From Clostridiales bacterium (GTDB lineage Bacteria > Bacillota > Clostridia > Christensenellales > Aristaeellaceae), in assembly GCA_004555535.1 (NCBI GenBank), contig SFHU01000061.1:1-16182 (forward strand): a stretch of 16,182 bases of DNA, written 5' to 3'. This document shows positions 1 through 7,388 of this stretch, piece after piece. The notes beneath the pieces were generated by a model. That model searched no databases, was not told the DNA's origin, and saw only the letters and a list, made by a program, of their open reading frames with translations. How positions within the stretch are numbered: position 1 is the stretch's first letter; each line of letters begins with the position of its first letter. The position numbers and the translations under genes are program-made.

Positions 1-426
1 GCTCTGCTGGCCGCGCGGGGCAAAGCTGCCCTGCTGGCCAGCCGGACGCGGCGCACTGCCCGGCTGCGGCCTCGCAGCGGGCCTGGCCGGCTGGGCTGCT
101 GCCGGCGCGGCGGCAGCCTGCGGCTTGCTCTCCTGCTCGGGCGCAGCCGGTGCGGCGGGCTTGGCCGCCTCCTGCGCCTCCGCCGGTTCAGGCGTGTCGT
201 CAGGCATCGTCCAGGCCTTGCTCTGGGCCTTGAGCGCCTTCTGCTGTTCCTCGCGGCGCTTCTCCTCTTTCTGAGCCTCTTCCTGCTGCATGAAGCCGCT
301 TTCGATCTTGCGCAGCTCGGCGAGCGTCTTCTCCGCCGCCGTGCGTACGCCGGTCACATCGCCAAGCAGCTTCGCTGCGCGCTTGCTCAGTTCTTTTGTT
401 GCGTCTTGAACCTTCATCTTGGACAT
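1..426 (-). CDS. infB: Translation initiation factor IF-2, N-terminal part only (runs off left edge)
   Basis: The gene enters from the right and stays open to the window edge, giving 142 codons of a protein that is usually 700-1000 residues long. IF-2 is the GTPase that brings initiator tRNA to the 30S subunit and promotes 50S joining. None of its GTPase or C-terminal domains is inside the window. Visible are a short charged helical segment (about residues 1-45), a Glu/Lys/Gln-rich stretch likely to be helical (about 45-70), and a low-complexity Ala/Pro/Gln/Arg linker typical of clostridial IF-2 (about 75-142). The start chosen is the ATG at 426, with AAGGG and GGGGG upstream; an in-frame ATG at 417 (MKVQDATKEL) is an alternative. 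The call rests mainly on position directly after rnpM-ylxQ, the conserved slot for infB, and on the linker composition. The first 40 residues match the usual IF2_N pattern only weakly. Confidence 0.85.
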   Translation of the reverse strand, partial: MSKMKVQDATKELSKRAAKLLGDVTGVRTAAEKTLAELRKIESGFMQQEEAQKEEKRREEQQKALKAQSKAWTMPDDTPEPAEAQEAAKPAAPAAPEQESKPQAAAAPAAAQPARPAARPQPGSAPRPAGQQGSFAPRGQQS

Positions 427-489
427 TCTGCCCTTGCACCCCCGCAAATTGCGTCTTTCACGTTCAGTCGTGTTGTTACCCTTCCAGTT

Positions 490-819
490 TTATGCCTTCC
501 GGTCCTGTGCGGCCAGAGAAAACAGCTTTTCTCCGAGCGGCCCTTTGGCGACGGCGGCGCTCATGCGCCCGGGCTTGCCGATCGCCTGACCGAGCCGCTG
601 CGCCTGCGCCGTCATCAGCGGCACGCCGTAGTACGCGCAGGCATCAGAAAACAGCTTCTTTGTGTTGTCCGATGCCCCGTCGTCCACCAGGACAAACGCC
701 GCCTTGCCGGAGGCAATGGCCTTTTTGACGCCATCCTCGCCCAGCGTCAGCGCGCCGGCGCGCATCGCAATGCCGAGCATGGAGAAAAAGGCGTCCGCGC
801 AAATCGTCTCACTGGGCAT
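490..819 (-). CDS. ylxQ: YlxQ-type ribosomal L7Ae/L30e-family RNA-binding protein
   Basis: A 109-residue protein of the L7Ae/L30e/Gadd45 fold, a family that binds kink-turn-like RNA. The family pattern is clear: MLGIAMRAGALTLGEDGV near residues 13-30, KKAIASGKAAFVLVDDGASDNT near 31-53, and YYGVPLM near 63-69. The ATG at 819 is preferred over the TTG three bases upstream because GGAGG sits six bases before it. The gene overlaps the end of rnpM by 11 bp, which suggests translational coupling, and lies 63 bp upstream of infB. In Firmicutes this small gene regularly sits between rnpM and infB. Its exact cellular role is not settled; action on rRNA or another structured RNA is inferred from the fold. 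Confidence 0.93.
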   Translation of the reverse strand: MPSETICADAFFSMLGIAMRAGALTLGEDGVKKAIASGKAAFVLVDDGASDNTKKLFSDACAYYGVPLMTAQAQRLGQAIGKPGRMSAAVAKGPLGEKLFSLAAQDRKA

Positions 820-1075
820 CAAGCTCCTCCGTCAGCCGTGCGTAGACGGCCTCGTCGATCTTCTGCTCCAGCGCACGCTCGAGCTGCTTCTGACGCACGG
901 CCTTCTCCAGGCATTCCCTGGATCTGCAGACGTATGCGCCGCGGCCCGGCTTCTTGCCCGCGGGATCGAAGCTGATCTCGCCCTCCGCGGATTTGACAAT
1001 CCGCAGCAGGCTGCGCTTCTCCTTCATCTCGCGGCAACCCACGCACATGCGCATGGGAATCTTGCGTGTCTTCAT
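809..1075 (-). CDS. rnpM: RNase P modulator RnpM (YlxR, DUF448 family)
   Basis: An 88-residue DUF448 protein. Family hallmarks are present: the N-terminal PMRMCVGCR with Cys11 and Cys14, and the GRGAYVC motif ending at Cys50, followed by the CLEKAV helix. In Bacillus subtilis the homologue YlxR has been reported to bind the RNase P RNA and modulate tRNA 5' processing, hence the name RnpM; that role is transferred here by homology. The start ATG has GAGGAG about six bases upstream. The gene follows nusA after 30 bp and its stop codon lies inside the first codons of ylxQ. All lengths and motifs are normal for the family. Confidence 0.95.
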   Translation of the reverse strand: MKTRKIPMRMCVGCREMKEKRSLLRIVKSAEGEISFDPAGKKPGRGAYVCRSRECLEKAVRQKQLERALEQKIDEAVYARLTEELDAQ

Positions 1076-1105
1076 CAGGCGCTCCTCTTCCCCTGTCCGC
1101 CGGAA

Positions 1106-2260
1106 TCAGTCCTGCGGCTGCTCCTCGGAAGAGGCTTCCTGCTCCTCCGAGAGCATCAGCTCGTCAATCTGGCTCTGGCTCTTGATATCGATCTTCCAGC
1201 CGGTCAGGCGGGCGGCCAGGCGGGCGTTCTGTCCCTCCTTGCCGATCGCCAGCGAGAGCTGGTTGTCCGGCACGACCACGCGGCAGGCCTTCTCCTTCTC
1301 GGAGACGAACACGTTGATGACGTGCGCCGGGTTGAGCGCGTTGGCCACAAACTCGGCCGGATCGGCGGACCACTTGATGATGTCGATCTTCTCGCCGCGC
1401 AGCTCGGTGACGACGCGGTCGACGCGCTGGCCGCGCGGGCCGACGCAGGAGCCGACCGGATCGATCATCGGGTCGCTCGAGCAGACGGCCATCTTCGTGC
1501 GGGAGCCGGCCTCGCGCGCGATCGACTTGATCTGCACGACGCCGCTCTGGATCTCCGGCACCTCGAGCTCAAACAGGCGCTTCACCAGGCCCGGATGGAT
1601 GCGCGACACGCTGACCTGCGGGCCGTACTTCGCGCCCGGACGGGCGAGACGGCGGTCGGCGACGACCTCCAGGAGGTACACCTTGAAGCGCTCGCCCGGC
1701 GCGTAGACGTCCGCAGCCATCTGCTGGGAGGTCTCCAGTGCGCCCTCGGTCTTGCCCAGCTCGACGTAGACGGTCTTCGTCTCGGGATCGACGCTGTGCA
1801 CGATAGCGGTCAGGATCTCGTTCTCCTTCTCGATGAAGTCGTCATAGATCTTGCCGCGCTCGGCCTCGCGGATCTTCTGGACGATGACCTGCTTGGCGGT
1901 CTGCGCCGCGACGCGGCGGAAGTTGTTCGGCGTCACCTCGACCTCGACGATGTCGTCCTCCTCGTAGCTGGGCTGGATCTTGCGGGCATCCTCGATGGAA
2001 ATCTCGCCCGCCTCATCGATCACCCATTCCACGACGGTCTTACGCGCGTACAGGCGCACGGCGCCGGTCGTGCGGTCGAGCTCCACGCGCACATTCGCGT
2101 TGCTCGGCGCGACGCCGTACTGCTTGTTGAAGTTATTCTTATAGGCGCTCTTGAGGGCCTCCTCGATCGCCGAGAAGAGCACCTCCTTGCTGATGCCCTT
2201 TTCCTTGGCCAGCAGCGCGACCGCCTCAATCATCTCTTTGTTTTCATTCTTGTCCATCAT
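1106..2260 (-). CDS. nusA: Transcription termination/antitermination factor NusA
   Basis: A 384-residue NusA, close to the Firmicutes length and lacking the extra C-terminal acidic repeats of E. coli NusA. Order of domains: RNA-polymerase-binding N-terminal domain (about 1-130, with NFRRVAAQTAKQVIVQKIREAE near 113-134), S1 domain (about 135-205), then two KH domains (about 205-360). GPQVSVSRIHPGLVKRLFE near 213-231, VGPRGQRVDRV near 273-283 and LAIGKEGQNARLAARLTGW near 337-355 are diagnostic. About six extra residues (RRLARPGAKY region) lie between the S1 core and the GPQ motif compared with Bacillus. The tail is short and acidic. NusA binds RNA polymerase and nascent RNA, affecting pausing, termination and antitermination. 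Two adjacent ATGs (2260, 2257) follow AGGAAGGGG; 2260 has the better spacing. The start overlaps the end of rimP by 17 bp. An upstream in-frame extension to 2326 lacks support. Confidence 0.97.
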   Translation of the reverse strand: MMDKNENKEMIEAVALLAKEKGISKEVLFSAIEEALKSAYKNNFNKQYGVAPSNANVRVELDRTTGAVRLYARKTVVEWVIDEAGEISIEDARKIQPSYEEDDIVEVEVTPNNFRRVAAQTAKQVIVQKIREAERGKIYDDFIEKENEILTAIVHSVDPETKTVYVELGKTEGALETSQQMAADVYAPGERFKVYLLEVVADRRLARPGAKYGPQVSVSRIHPGLVKRLFELEVPEIQSGVVQIKSIAREAGSRTKMAVCSSDPMIDPVGSCVGPRGQRVDRVVTELRGEKIDIIKWSADPAEFVANALNPAHVINVFVSEKEKACRVVVPDNQLSLAIGKEGQNARLAARLTGWKIDIKSQSQIDELMLSEEQEASSEEQPQD

Positions 2261-2801
2261 CTGGCGCATCCCCTTCCTCAACGGCCTCACCGTCGTCAGG
2301 CCCGTTCTGCGGCTCATCCTCTTCAAAGGCGGCGGCGTTCAAGTCCTCCTCCGTGATCACGATCACGGGCTTGCACAGGGAAATGTCCCTGAGTGCAAAG
2401 CGCTTTTCCCCGCCCTGCGTCATCAGGCGGACCTCGCCGTCCTCAAGGCCCAGGAGCTCGCCCTCAAACTGCCTGCACTTGTCAACCGGGCGATACAGAT
2501 GCACTTCCACCGCCTCGCCCACATGCCTGTCGTAGTCCGCCTGCTTTTTGAGCGGACGATCAATACCCGGCGAACATACCTCGAGGAAGTCGTAATCCAC
2601 GCGCTCCACCAGGGGAACCACGGCGCGGTGATACGTCTCACAGTCGCTCAGGGTAATTCCGTCGGGTTTGTCAATATAGATCCGCAGGTACCGGCTCGCG
2701 CCCTCGCGCACAAGCTCCACATCGACCAGCTCATAGGAAAGCTGTTCAGCCAGCTTGCGGCAGGCGGGCTCAATCACCCGGGTCAGATCGCTTTGTGCCA
2801 T
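2244..2801 (-). CDS. rimP: Ribosome maturation factor RimP
   Basis: A 185-residue RimP, the factor that assists late 30S subunit assembly. The N-terminal domain includes YELVDVELVREG near 23-34 and LRIYIDKPDGITLSDC near 39-54. The family signature EVCSPGIDRPLKK lies near 74-86, followed by the SH3-like C-terminal domain with EGELLGLEDGEVRL. After about residue 155 the protein continues with an acidic, proline/glycine-containing tail of about 30 residues, longer than the roughly 150-155 residues of many RimP proteins. The last five codons overlap the start of nusA. The ATG at 2801 has GGGAG eight bases upstream. It is the first gene of the rimP-nusA-rnpM-ylxQ-infB unit and has its own promoter and structured leader. 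Confidence 0.96.
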   Translation of the reverse strand: MAQSDLTRVIEPACRKLAEQLSYELVDVELVREGASRYLRIYIDKPDGITLSDCETYHRAVVPLVERVDYDFLEVCSPGIDRPLKKQADYDRHVGEAVEVHLYRPVDKCRQFEGELLGLEDGEVRLMTQGGEKRFALRDISLCKPVIVITEEDLNAAAFEEDEPQNGPDDGEAVEEGDAPDDGQE

Positions 2802-2889
2802 TCACACACTCCCAAAGTCAGCTTCTGCCCCTTGCGCACCGGACATTCCCGTGCCGGAGGCATAGGGCGATCAAACGCATAGTCAACAG

Positions 2890-2918
2890 AAAGAGTGGGC
2901 ATACGCATCCCACTCTTT
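2890..2918 (-). promoter_or_regulatory. Perfect 10-bp hairpin in the rimP leader, candidate attenuator or protein-binding site
   Basis: Plus-strand bases 2890-2899 (AAAGAGTGGG) and 2909-2918 (CCCACTCTTT) are exact reverse complements with a 9-nt loop. In the minus-strand transcript the 3' arm ends in CUCUUUCUGUU, a weak U-rich run, so it could act as an inefficient terminator. It lies about 90 nt before the rimP start and about 45 nt after the inferred transcription start. That it regulates the downstream operon is inference; from memory, hairpins of this sort occur upstream of rimP in other Firmicutes. Confidence 0.7.
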
Positions 2919-2925
2919 CCATCCC

Positions 2926-2942
2926 AGCTGCATGGCGCAGCT
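2926..2942 (-). other. Small stem-loop in the 5' part of the rimP leader
   Basis: Arms AGCTGC (2926-2931) and GCAGCT (2937-2942) pair perfectly around a 5-nt loop. It lies directly before the larger hairpin in the transcript, so the leader would carry two tandem stem-loops. With only six base pairs this could be chance. Confidence 0.4.
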
Positions 2943-2953
2943 CCATCCGTTTC

Positions 2954-2971
2954 ATAATCCCACGGGATTAT
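2954..2971. repeat. 18-bp perfect inverted repeat over the rimP transcription start
   Basis: ATAATCCC-AC-GGGATTAT is an exact dyad with 8-bp arms and a 2-bp centre. It touches the downstream edge of the -10 box at 2970-2975 and spans the predicted start site near 2963. This placement is typical of a repressor operator, but it could also form a hairpin at the 5' end of the RNA or be chance. No matching regulator is in the window. Confidence 0.55.
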
Positions 2972-2998
2972 TATATCACCGCTTTTTCGAAAATACAA
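2970..2998 (-). promoter_or_regulatory. Sigma-A-type promoter for rimP-nusA-rnpM-ylxQ-infB
   Basis: On the minus strand TTGTAT (2993-2998) and the perfect -10 box TATAAT (2970-2975) are separated by 17 bp, with TG one base before the -10 (extended -10). The AT-rich patch stands out in GC-rich DNA. A start near 2963 would give a leader of about 160 nt. The rest of the 2802-3044 gap shows no convincing terminator for polC, so read-through from upstream may add to this promoter. Confidence 0.85.
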
Positions 2999-3044
2999 CC
3001 CTCTACATGCGTTTTTGAAGCTATTCCAGCGCTTTTTCGGGGCC

Positions 3045-6000
3045 TCAGAAGGAGAAAAGCGTCGTCTGGTTGCTTTCCGGCAGGCCCGCGAGGCATCCGC
3101 TCTCGCGCAGCAGATCGACCAGCGACTGGGAAATCTTCGTGCGCGCGCGCAGATCCTCCACGGAGATGAACGGCGATTCCTTCCTCGCCTCGACGATGCT
3201 CTGCGCGGCGGCCTCTCCAAGGCCCGGCAGCGCATTGAACGGCATGCGGATGAGCGTGTCGGAGACGAGCTGGAATTTCGTCGCGTCGGACTCGTACAGA
3301 TCCACCGGCGCGAAGCGGATGCCACGGCAGAGCATCTCGATGACCAGCTCCATGATGACCATCAGATCCTTGTCCTTCTGCGTCGAATCCTTGTTCTCGT
3401 CGATCTCCCTGTATCTGGCACGGATGGACTCGATCGAGCCGCCCAGGATGCTGCCGTCGAAGCAGTCCGCGCGCACGGTGTAGTAGGCGCAGTAATACGC
3501 CGCCGGCCTGTGCACCTTGTACCAGGCGATGCGCAGCGCCATCGTGACATAGGCGACGGCGTGCCCCTTCGGGAACATGTACTTGATCTTCTTGCAGGAG
3601 TCGATGAACCAGTCGGGCACGTTGTGCTCGAGCATTGCCTTTTCCATCTCCGCCTTGAGGCCCTTGCCCTTTCGGACGGATTCCATCGTGTCAAAGGCCA
3701 TCTTCGGCTCGACACCGTAGTCCATGAGCGCATTCATGATGTCGTCGCGGCAGCAGATGCACGAGGCCAGCGGCGCGATGCCCGCCTTGATGATCTCCTG
3801 CGCGTTGCCGATCCACACGTCCGTGCCGTGGGACAGGCCGGAGATGCGGATGAGCTCCTCCATCGTCGTCGGCTTGGTTTCCTCCAGCATCTGGCGGACG
3901 AAGCGCGTGCCGAATTCCGGCACACCGTAGGTGCCCGTCTTGGAGCCGATCTGCTCTGGCGTCACGCCCAGCGCCTCCGTGCCGGAGAACAGGGAGATGA
4001 CGTCCGGGTCGGTCAGCGGCAGCGTGCGCGCGTCGATGCCCGTCAGGTCCATCAGCATGCGGATCATCGTCGGATCGTCGTGGCCGAGCACGTCCAGCTT
4101 GACGAGCACGTCGTGCATAGAGCCGAAGTCGTAGTGCGTCGTGATCACGGGGCTGCTCATGTCGTTGGCCGGATGCTGGATGGCGACAAACTGCTGGATC
4201 TCGTATTCCTTGGGCAGGACGACCATGCCCGCCGGATGCTGGCCCGTCGTGCGCTTGATGCCCACGCAGCCGAGCGCGAGGCGGTTCATCTCCGCCTCTG
4301 AGAGCGTCAGGTTCCGCTCCTCGCAGTATTTCTTGACGTAGCCATAGGCCGTCTTGTCCGCCAGCGTGCCGATCGTGCCGGCGCGGTAGCAGTATCCCTT
4401 GCCGAAGAGCTCCTCGATGTAGGCATGCGCGCGCGGCTGATAAACGCCGGAGAAGTTGAGGTCGATATCCGGCACCTTGTCGCCCTTGAAGCCCAGGAAG
4501 ACCTCAAACGGGATGTCGAAGCCGTCGCGGAAGAGCTCCGTTCCGCACCTCGGGCACATGCGCACGGGCAGGTCGACGCCGACCTTGTATTTCTGCTTGT
4601 CCACGTCAAAGTCATAGAATTTGCATTTGGGACAGCGGTAATGCGGCGGAAGCGCGTTGACCTCCGAAATGCCGACGAGATGCGCGACGTACGAGGAGCC
4701 GACGCTGCCGCGCGAGCCGACCAGATAGCCGTCGGCGTTCGACTTCTTGACCAGCTTCTCCGCGATGTTGTACAGCGTGCCGTAGCCGTAGCCGAGAATC
4801 GAGGAGAGCTCCTTCTCCTTGCGCGCGACGACGATTTCCGGCGGGTTGTCGCCAAACCACTCCCGGATCTGCTCCTCGCAGAGGTTGCGGATGTTGTCCG
4901 CCGCGTCCGGCCAGTAGGGCTGGAAGGTCTCCTTGCCCTCCGGATGCTTGGGATACAGCCCGACCTCGCCGATGCGCGCCGCGATTTTCGCCGGGTTATC
5001 GATGACGACCTCCTCCGCCTTCTCCCTGCCCAGATAGCTGAATTCCTCCAGCATCTCCTGCGTCGTCTTGAAGTAGAGCGGCGGCTGGTTGTCCGCGTCC
5101 CTGAAGCCGTGCGCGGCCTGAATGATCGCGCGGAACTTGGCGTCCTTCGGGTCGAGAAAGTGCACGTCGCCCGTCGCGACGACGGGGATGCCCAGCTCCT
5201 CGCCCAGCCAGACGATCTTGCGGTTGAAGTCGCGCAGCTGCTCCTCGTCCTCCGCCGTGCCCTCGCGCAGCATAAAGGCGTTGTTGCCGATGGGCTGAAT
5301 CTCGAGGTAATCGTAGAAGCGCGCGATGCGCTTGAGCTCGGTGTCGTTCTTGCCGTCGACAACGGCCCGAAACAGCTCGCCCGCCTCGCAGGCCGAGCCG
5401 ACGATGATGCCCTTGCGGTATTTCTGCAGAATCTCGCGCGGCGTGTGCGGCTTGCGGCTGAAATAGTGAAGGTGCCCCTCGGAGACGATCTTGTTGATGT
5501 TGGTGATGCCGTCCTGCTCAGCCGCCAGCAAGATGATGTGATAGGAATCGCCGATCGCGCCGCCGGTCAGCGCACTGTTGATGTCGCACAGGCGCGTGAC
5601 GCCCTTCTCCAGCGCCGTGTCGATCATGCGGTTGAGCATCATCGCCGTCGCGCGCGCGTCATGCACGGCCCTGTGCGCGTTCTTGAGGCTGATGCCCAGC
5701 GATTTGCAGACGGCGCCCAGCCTGTGGCTCTTGAGGCTGGGATACATGCGCCGGGAGAATTCGAGCGTGTCGATGACGGGCATGTGCACCTCGATGCCCA
5801 GCCGCCTGCATTCCTCCGTCAGGAACGAATAGTCGAATTTGGCGTTGTGCGCCGCAAAGGCAGCGTCGCCGATGAACTTGAGCAGCTCGGGGATCTCGAC
5901 CTCGGCCGGATTGGCGTCGGCGACCATCGAGTCCGTGATGTGCGTCAGCTCGGAAACCTCCTGCGGAATCGGCTCCATCGGGTTGACGAACCGGGAGTAT

Positions 6001-7388
6001 TCCTCCACGATCTGCCCGTTGCGGATGCGCACGGCGCCGATCTCCATGATGCGGTTCTTGCGCGGATTCAGACCCGTCGTCTCAAAGTCGACGACGACGA
6101 TGTCGTCATGCAGTCCGCGCTCGTCCGCGTTCTCCACGACGGTCGTCACGTCGGTCAGATAGGCCTCCACGCCCGGAATCAGCTTGATCTTGTTCTTCTT
6201 CGCCGCGCCGAACGCCTCCGGGAACGCCTGCACGACGCCGTGGTCCGTGATCGCTACAGCCGGATGGCCCCACTGCGCGGCGCGCTTGATGAGGTCGGAG
6301 GCCGAGCTGACGCCGTCCATCTCGCTCATGTTGGTGTGCATGTGCAGCTCGATGCGCTTGCGCTCGGCGGTATCCATGCGCATGGGCTTTTCGCGCGCGT
6401 CGATGTCCAGCACCATCATCACCAGACCGCGCTCAAAGCTGTCCATCTTGACATCGCCGCGCACGGCAAACCACTTGCCCGGCTGCACGGCGGCGATGAT
6501 GTCGGCAACGGCCTTTTTCTCCTCGTCCGTCGGCGGGCGGTCGTCCTCCTCCGCGCTCTGTCCAAAGCGCCCCCTGCGCGGCTTGTAGCGCAGGAATGCC
6601 TTGCATTTGATCGTGTTGGTGTAGTCCGTCAGCGCGAAGCTGAGCAGCTGCATCTCGCCGCCCTTGAGCTCGCGCGTCTCCGCCGTGAGCACCTCGCCGC
6701 AGATGGTGATCTTGCTGGCCTCCTCGGTCAGCTCGCTGATCTCCATCGGCTCCGCCGTGACCGGCCTGCCCAGAATCGCCCTGGGCTTTTCCTTCGCCGC
6801 CTTCTGCTCCTGCGCAGCGACCTGCTCCTGCTGCTCCTTGACCATCTCGGCCACGGCGCGCTCATCCTCCGCCTTTCTGCGGCGGCGGATCTCCTCAAGC
6901 TGCTCCTCGCGCAGCTTGACGGCATGGAATGTGACGCTCACATCGGTCACGAACACGTTGCGCACGAGCTGCTCGATATATGCGCCTACACCCGCCTGCG
7001 TCAGAAATTTGGGCGCAATATCCTGCGGCACGAGAACCGAGAGCACGTTGCCCCTGCATTCGAATTTCGCGTCACTGAGCAGCGGCGCAGCAGAAGGATG
7101 ATGCCGCTTGACGCTGCGCAGGATGAACGAGGCATACTTCATCGGGTCGTCGAGAAAGTCCTGTGCCAGCTGCGGGGACTTGACGACCAGCGACACCTGG
7201 ATTGGCGCAAGGTTCTTGCGCAGCGCGCGCCGCAATGTCAAAAAAGGCCGCTCCTCGACCAGTATATCGGACGAGAAGCAGACCGTGATCTCCGTACCGC
7301 TGCGGTTGATCATCACGCAGTCAAGCTTCAGATGACCGCGCAGCTCCTGCATGGAGTCTTCCATCAGGCTCTCCCATTGCTCAGCCAT
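3045..7388 (-). CDS. polC: DNA polymerase III alpha subunit, PolC type (Gram-positive replicative polymerase)
   Basis: A 1447-residue PolC, the main chromosomal replicase of low-GC Gram-positives, normal in length (about 1440). Order: N-terminal domain (1-160), a charged Glu/Gln/Lys helix (about 160-200), OB domain (about 220-335), first half of the PHP domain with ELHMHTNMSEMDGV near 347-360, and an inserted DnaQ-like proofreading exonuclease (about 428-600). Exonuclease residues are Asp434 and Glu436 (DFETTG), Asp519 (HNAKFD), His572 and Asp577. The second PHP half follows (about 605-760). The polymerase core has SRGSVGSSY near 892-900, zinc-binding Cys919, Cys922, Cys945 and Cys948, and candidate catalytic Asp974 and Asp976 (PDIDLNF) plus Asp1099 (KLDVLGHDD). 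A helix-hairpin-helix lies near 1384-1425. The C-terminal QTTLFSF resembles a beta-clamp-binding motif. The start overlaps the ispG stop by 8 bp and has AGAGGA about ten bases upstream. No frameshift or missing motif is seen. Confidence 0.99.
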   Translation of the reverse strand: MAEQWESLMEDSMQELRGHLKLDCVMINRSGTEITVCFSSDILVEERPFLTLRRALRKNLAPIQVSLVVKSPQLAQDFLDDPMKYASFILRSVKRHHPSAAPLLSDAKFECRGNVLSVLVPQDIAPKFLTQAGVGAYIEQLVRNVFVTDVSVTFHAVKLREEQLEEIRRRRKAEDERAVAEMVKEQQEQVAAQEQKAAKEKPRAILGRPVTAEPMEISELTEEASKITICGEVLTAETRELKGGEMQLLSFALTDYTNTIKCKAFLRYKPRRGRFGQSAEEDDRPPTDEEKKAVADIIAAVQPGKWFAVRGDVKMDSFERGLVMMVLDIDAREKPMRMDTAERKRIELHMHTNMSEMDGVSSASDLIKRAAQWGHPAVAITDHGVVQAFPEAFGAAKKNKIKLIPGVEAYLTDVTTVVENADERGLHDDIVVVDFETTGLNPRKNRIMEIGAVRIRNGQIVEEYSRFVNPMEPIPQEVSELTHITDSMVADANPAEVEIPELLKFIGDAAFAAHNAKFDYSFLTEECRRLGIEVHMPVIDTLEFSRRMYPSLKSHRLGAVCKSLGISLKNAHRAVHDARATAMMLNRMIDTALEKGVTRLCDINSALTGGAIGDSYHIILLAAEQDGITNINKIVSEGHLHYFSRKPHTPREILQKYRKGIIVGSACEAGELFRAVVDGKNDTELKRIARFYDYLEIQPIGNNAFMLREGTAEDEEQLRDFNRKIVWLGEELGIPVVATGDVHFLDPKDAKFRAIIQAAHGFRDADNQPPLYFKTTQEMLEEFSYLGREKAEEVVIDNPAKIAARIGEVGLYPKHPEGKETFQPYWPDAADNIRNLCEEQIREWFGDNPPEIVVARKEKELSSILGYGYGTLYNIAEKLVKKSNADGYLVGSRGSVGSSYVAHLVGISEVNALPPHYRCPKCKFYDFDVDKQKYKVGVDLPVRMCPRCGTELFRDGFDIPFEVFLGFKGDKVPDIDLNFSGVYQPRAHAYIEELFGKGYCYRAGTIGTLADKTAYGYVKKYCEERNLTLSEAEMNRLALGCVGIKRTTGQHPAGMVVLPKEYEIQQFVAIQHPANDMSSPVITTHYDFGSMHDVLVKLDVLGHDDPTMIRMLMDLTGIDARTLPLTDPDVISLFSGTEALGVTPEQIGSKTGTYGVPEFGTRFVRQMLEETKPTTMEELIRISGLSHGTDVWIGNAQEIIKAGIAPLASCICCRDDIMNALMDYGVEPKMAFDTMESVRKGKGLKAEMEKAMLEHNVPDWFIDSCKKIKYMFPKGHAVAYVTMALRIAWYKVHRPAAYYCAYYTVRADCFDGSILGGSIESIRARYREIDENKDSTQKDKDLMVIMELVIEMLCRGIRFAPVDLYESDATKFQLVSDTLIRMPFNALPGLGEAAAQSIVEARKESPFISVEDLRARTKISQSLVDLLRESGCLAGLPESNQTTLFSF

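Noticed and set aside
1..200. Repetitive GC-rich sequence suggestive of a tandem repeat.
   Set aside because: It is explained by Ala/Pro/Gln/Arg codons of the IF-2 linker; no unit recurs exactly enough to call a repeat array.
662..2356. A 564-codon plus-strand open frame opposite ylxQ, rnpM and nusA.
   Set aside because: Antisense shadow with repetitive Leu/Asp/Ala/Arg composition; the minus-strand genes explain the region fully.
2843..2891. A second promoter-like pair (TTGACT, then TATGCC after 16 bp) just upstream of rimP.
   Set aside because: The -10 match is weak and a much better promoter lies 85 bp upstream.
2783..2908. A 41-codon open frame in the rimP leader, starting in the loop of the 10-bp hairpin and overlapping the rimP start by 19 bp.
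   Set aside because: Third-position GC is clearly lower than I would expect for the neighbouring genes, the ribosome binding site is poor and lies in the stem, and the product resembles nothing I know. A regulatory leader peptide is possible but not supported.
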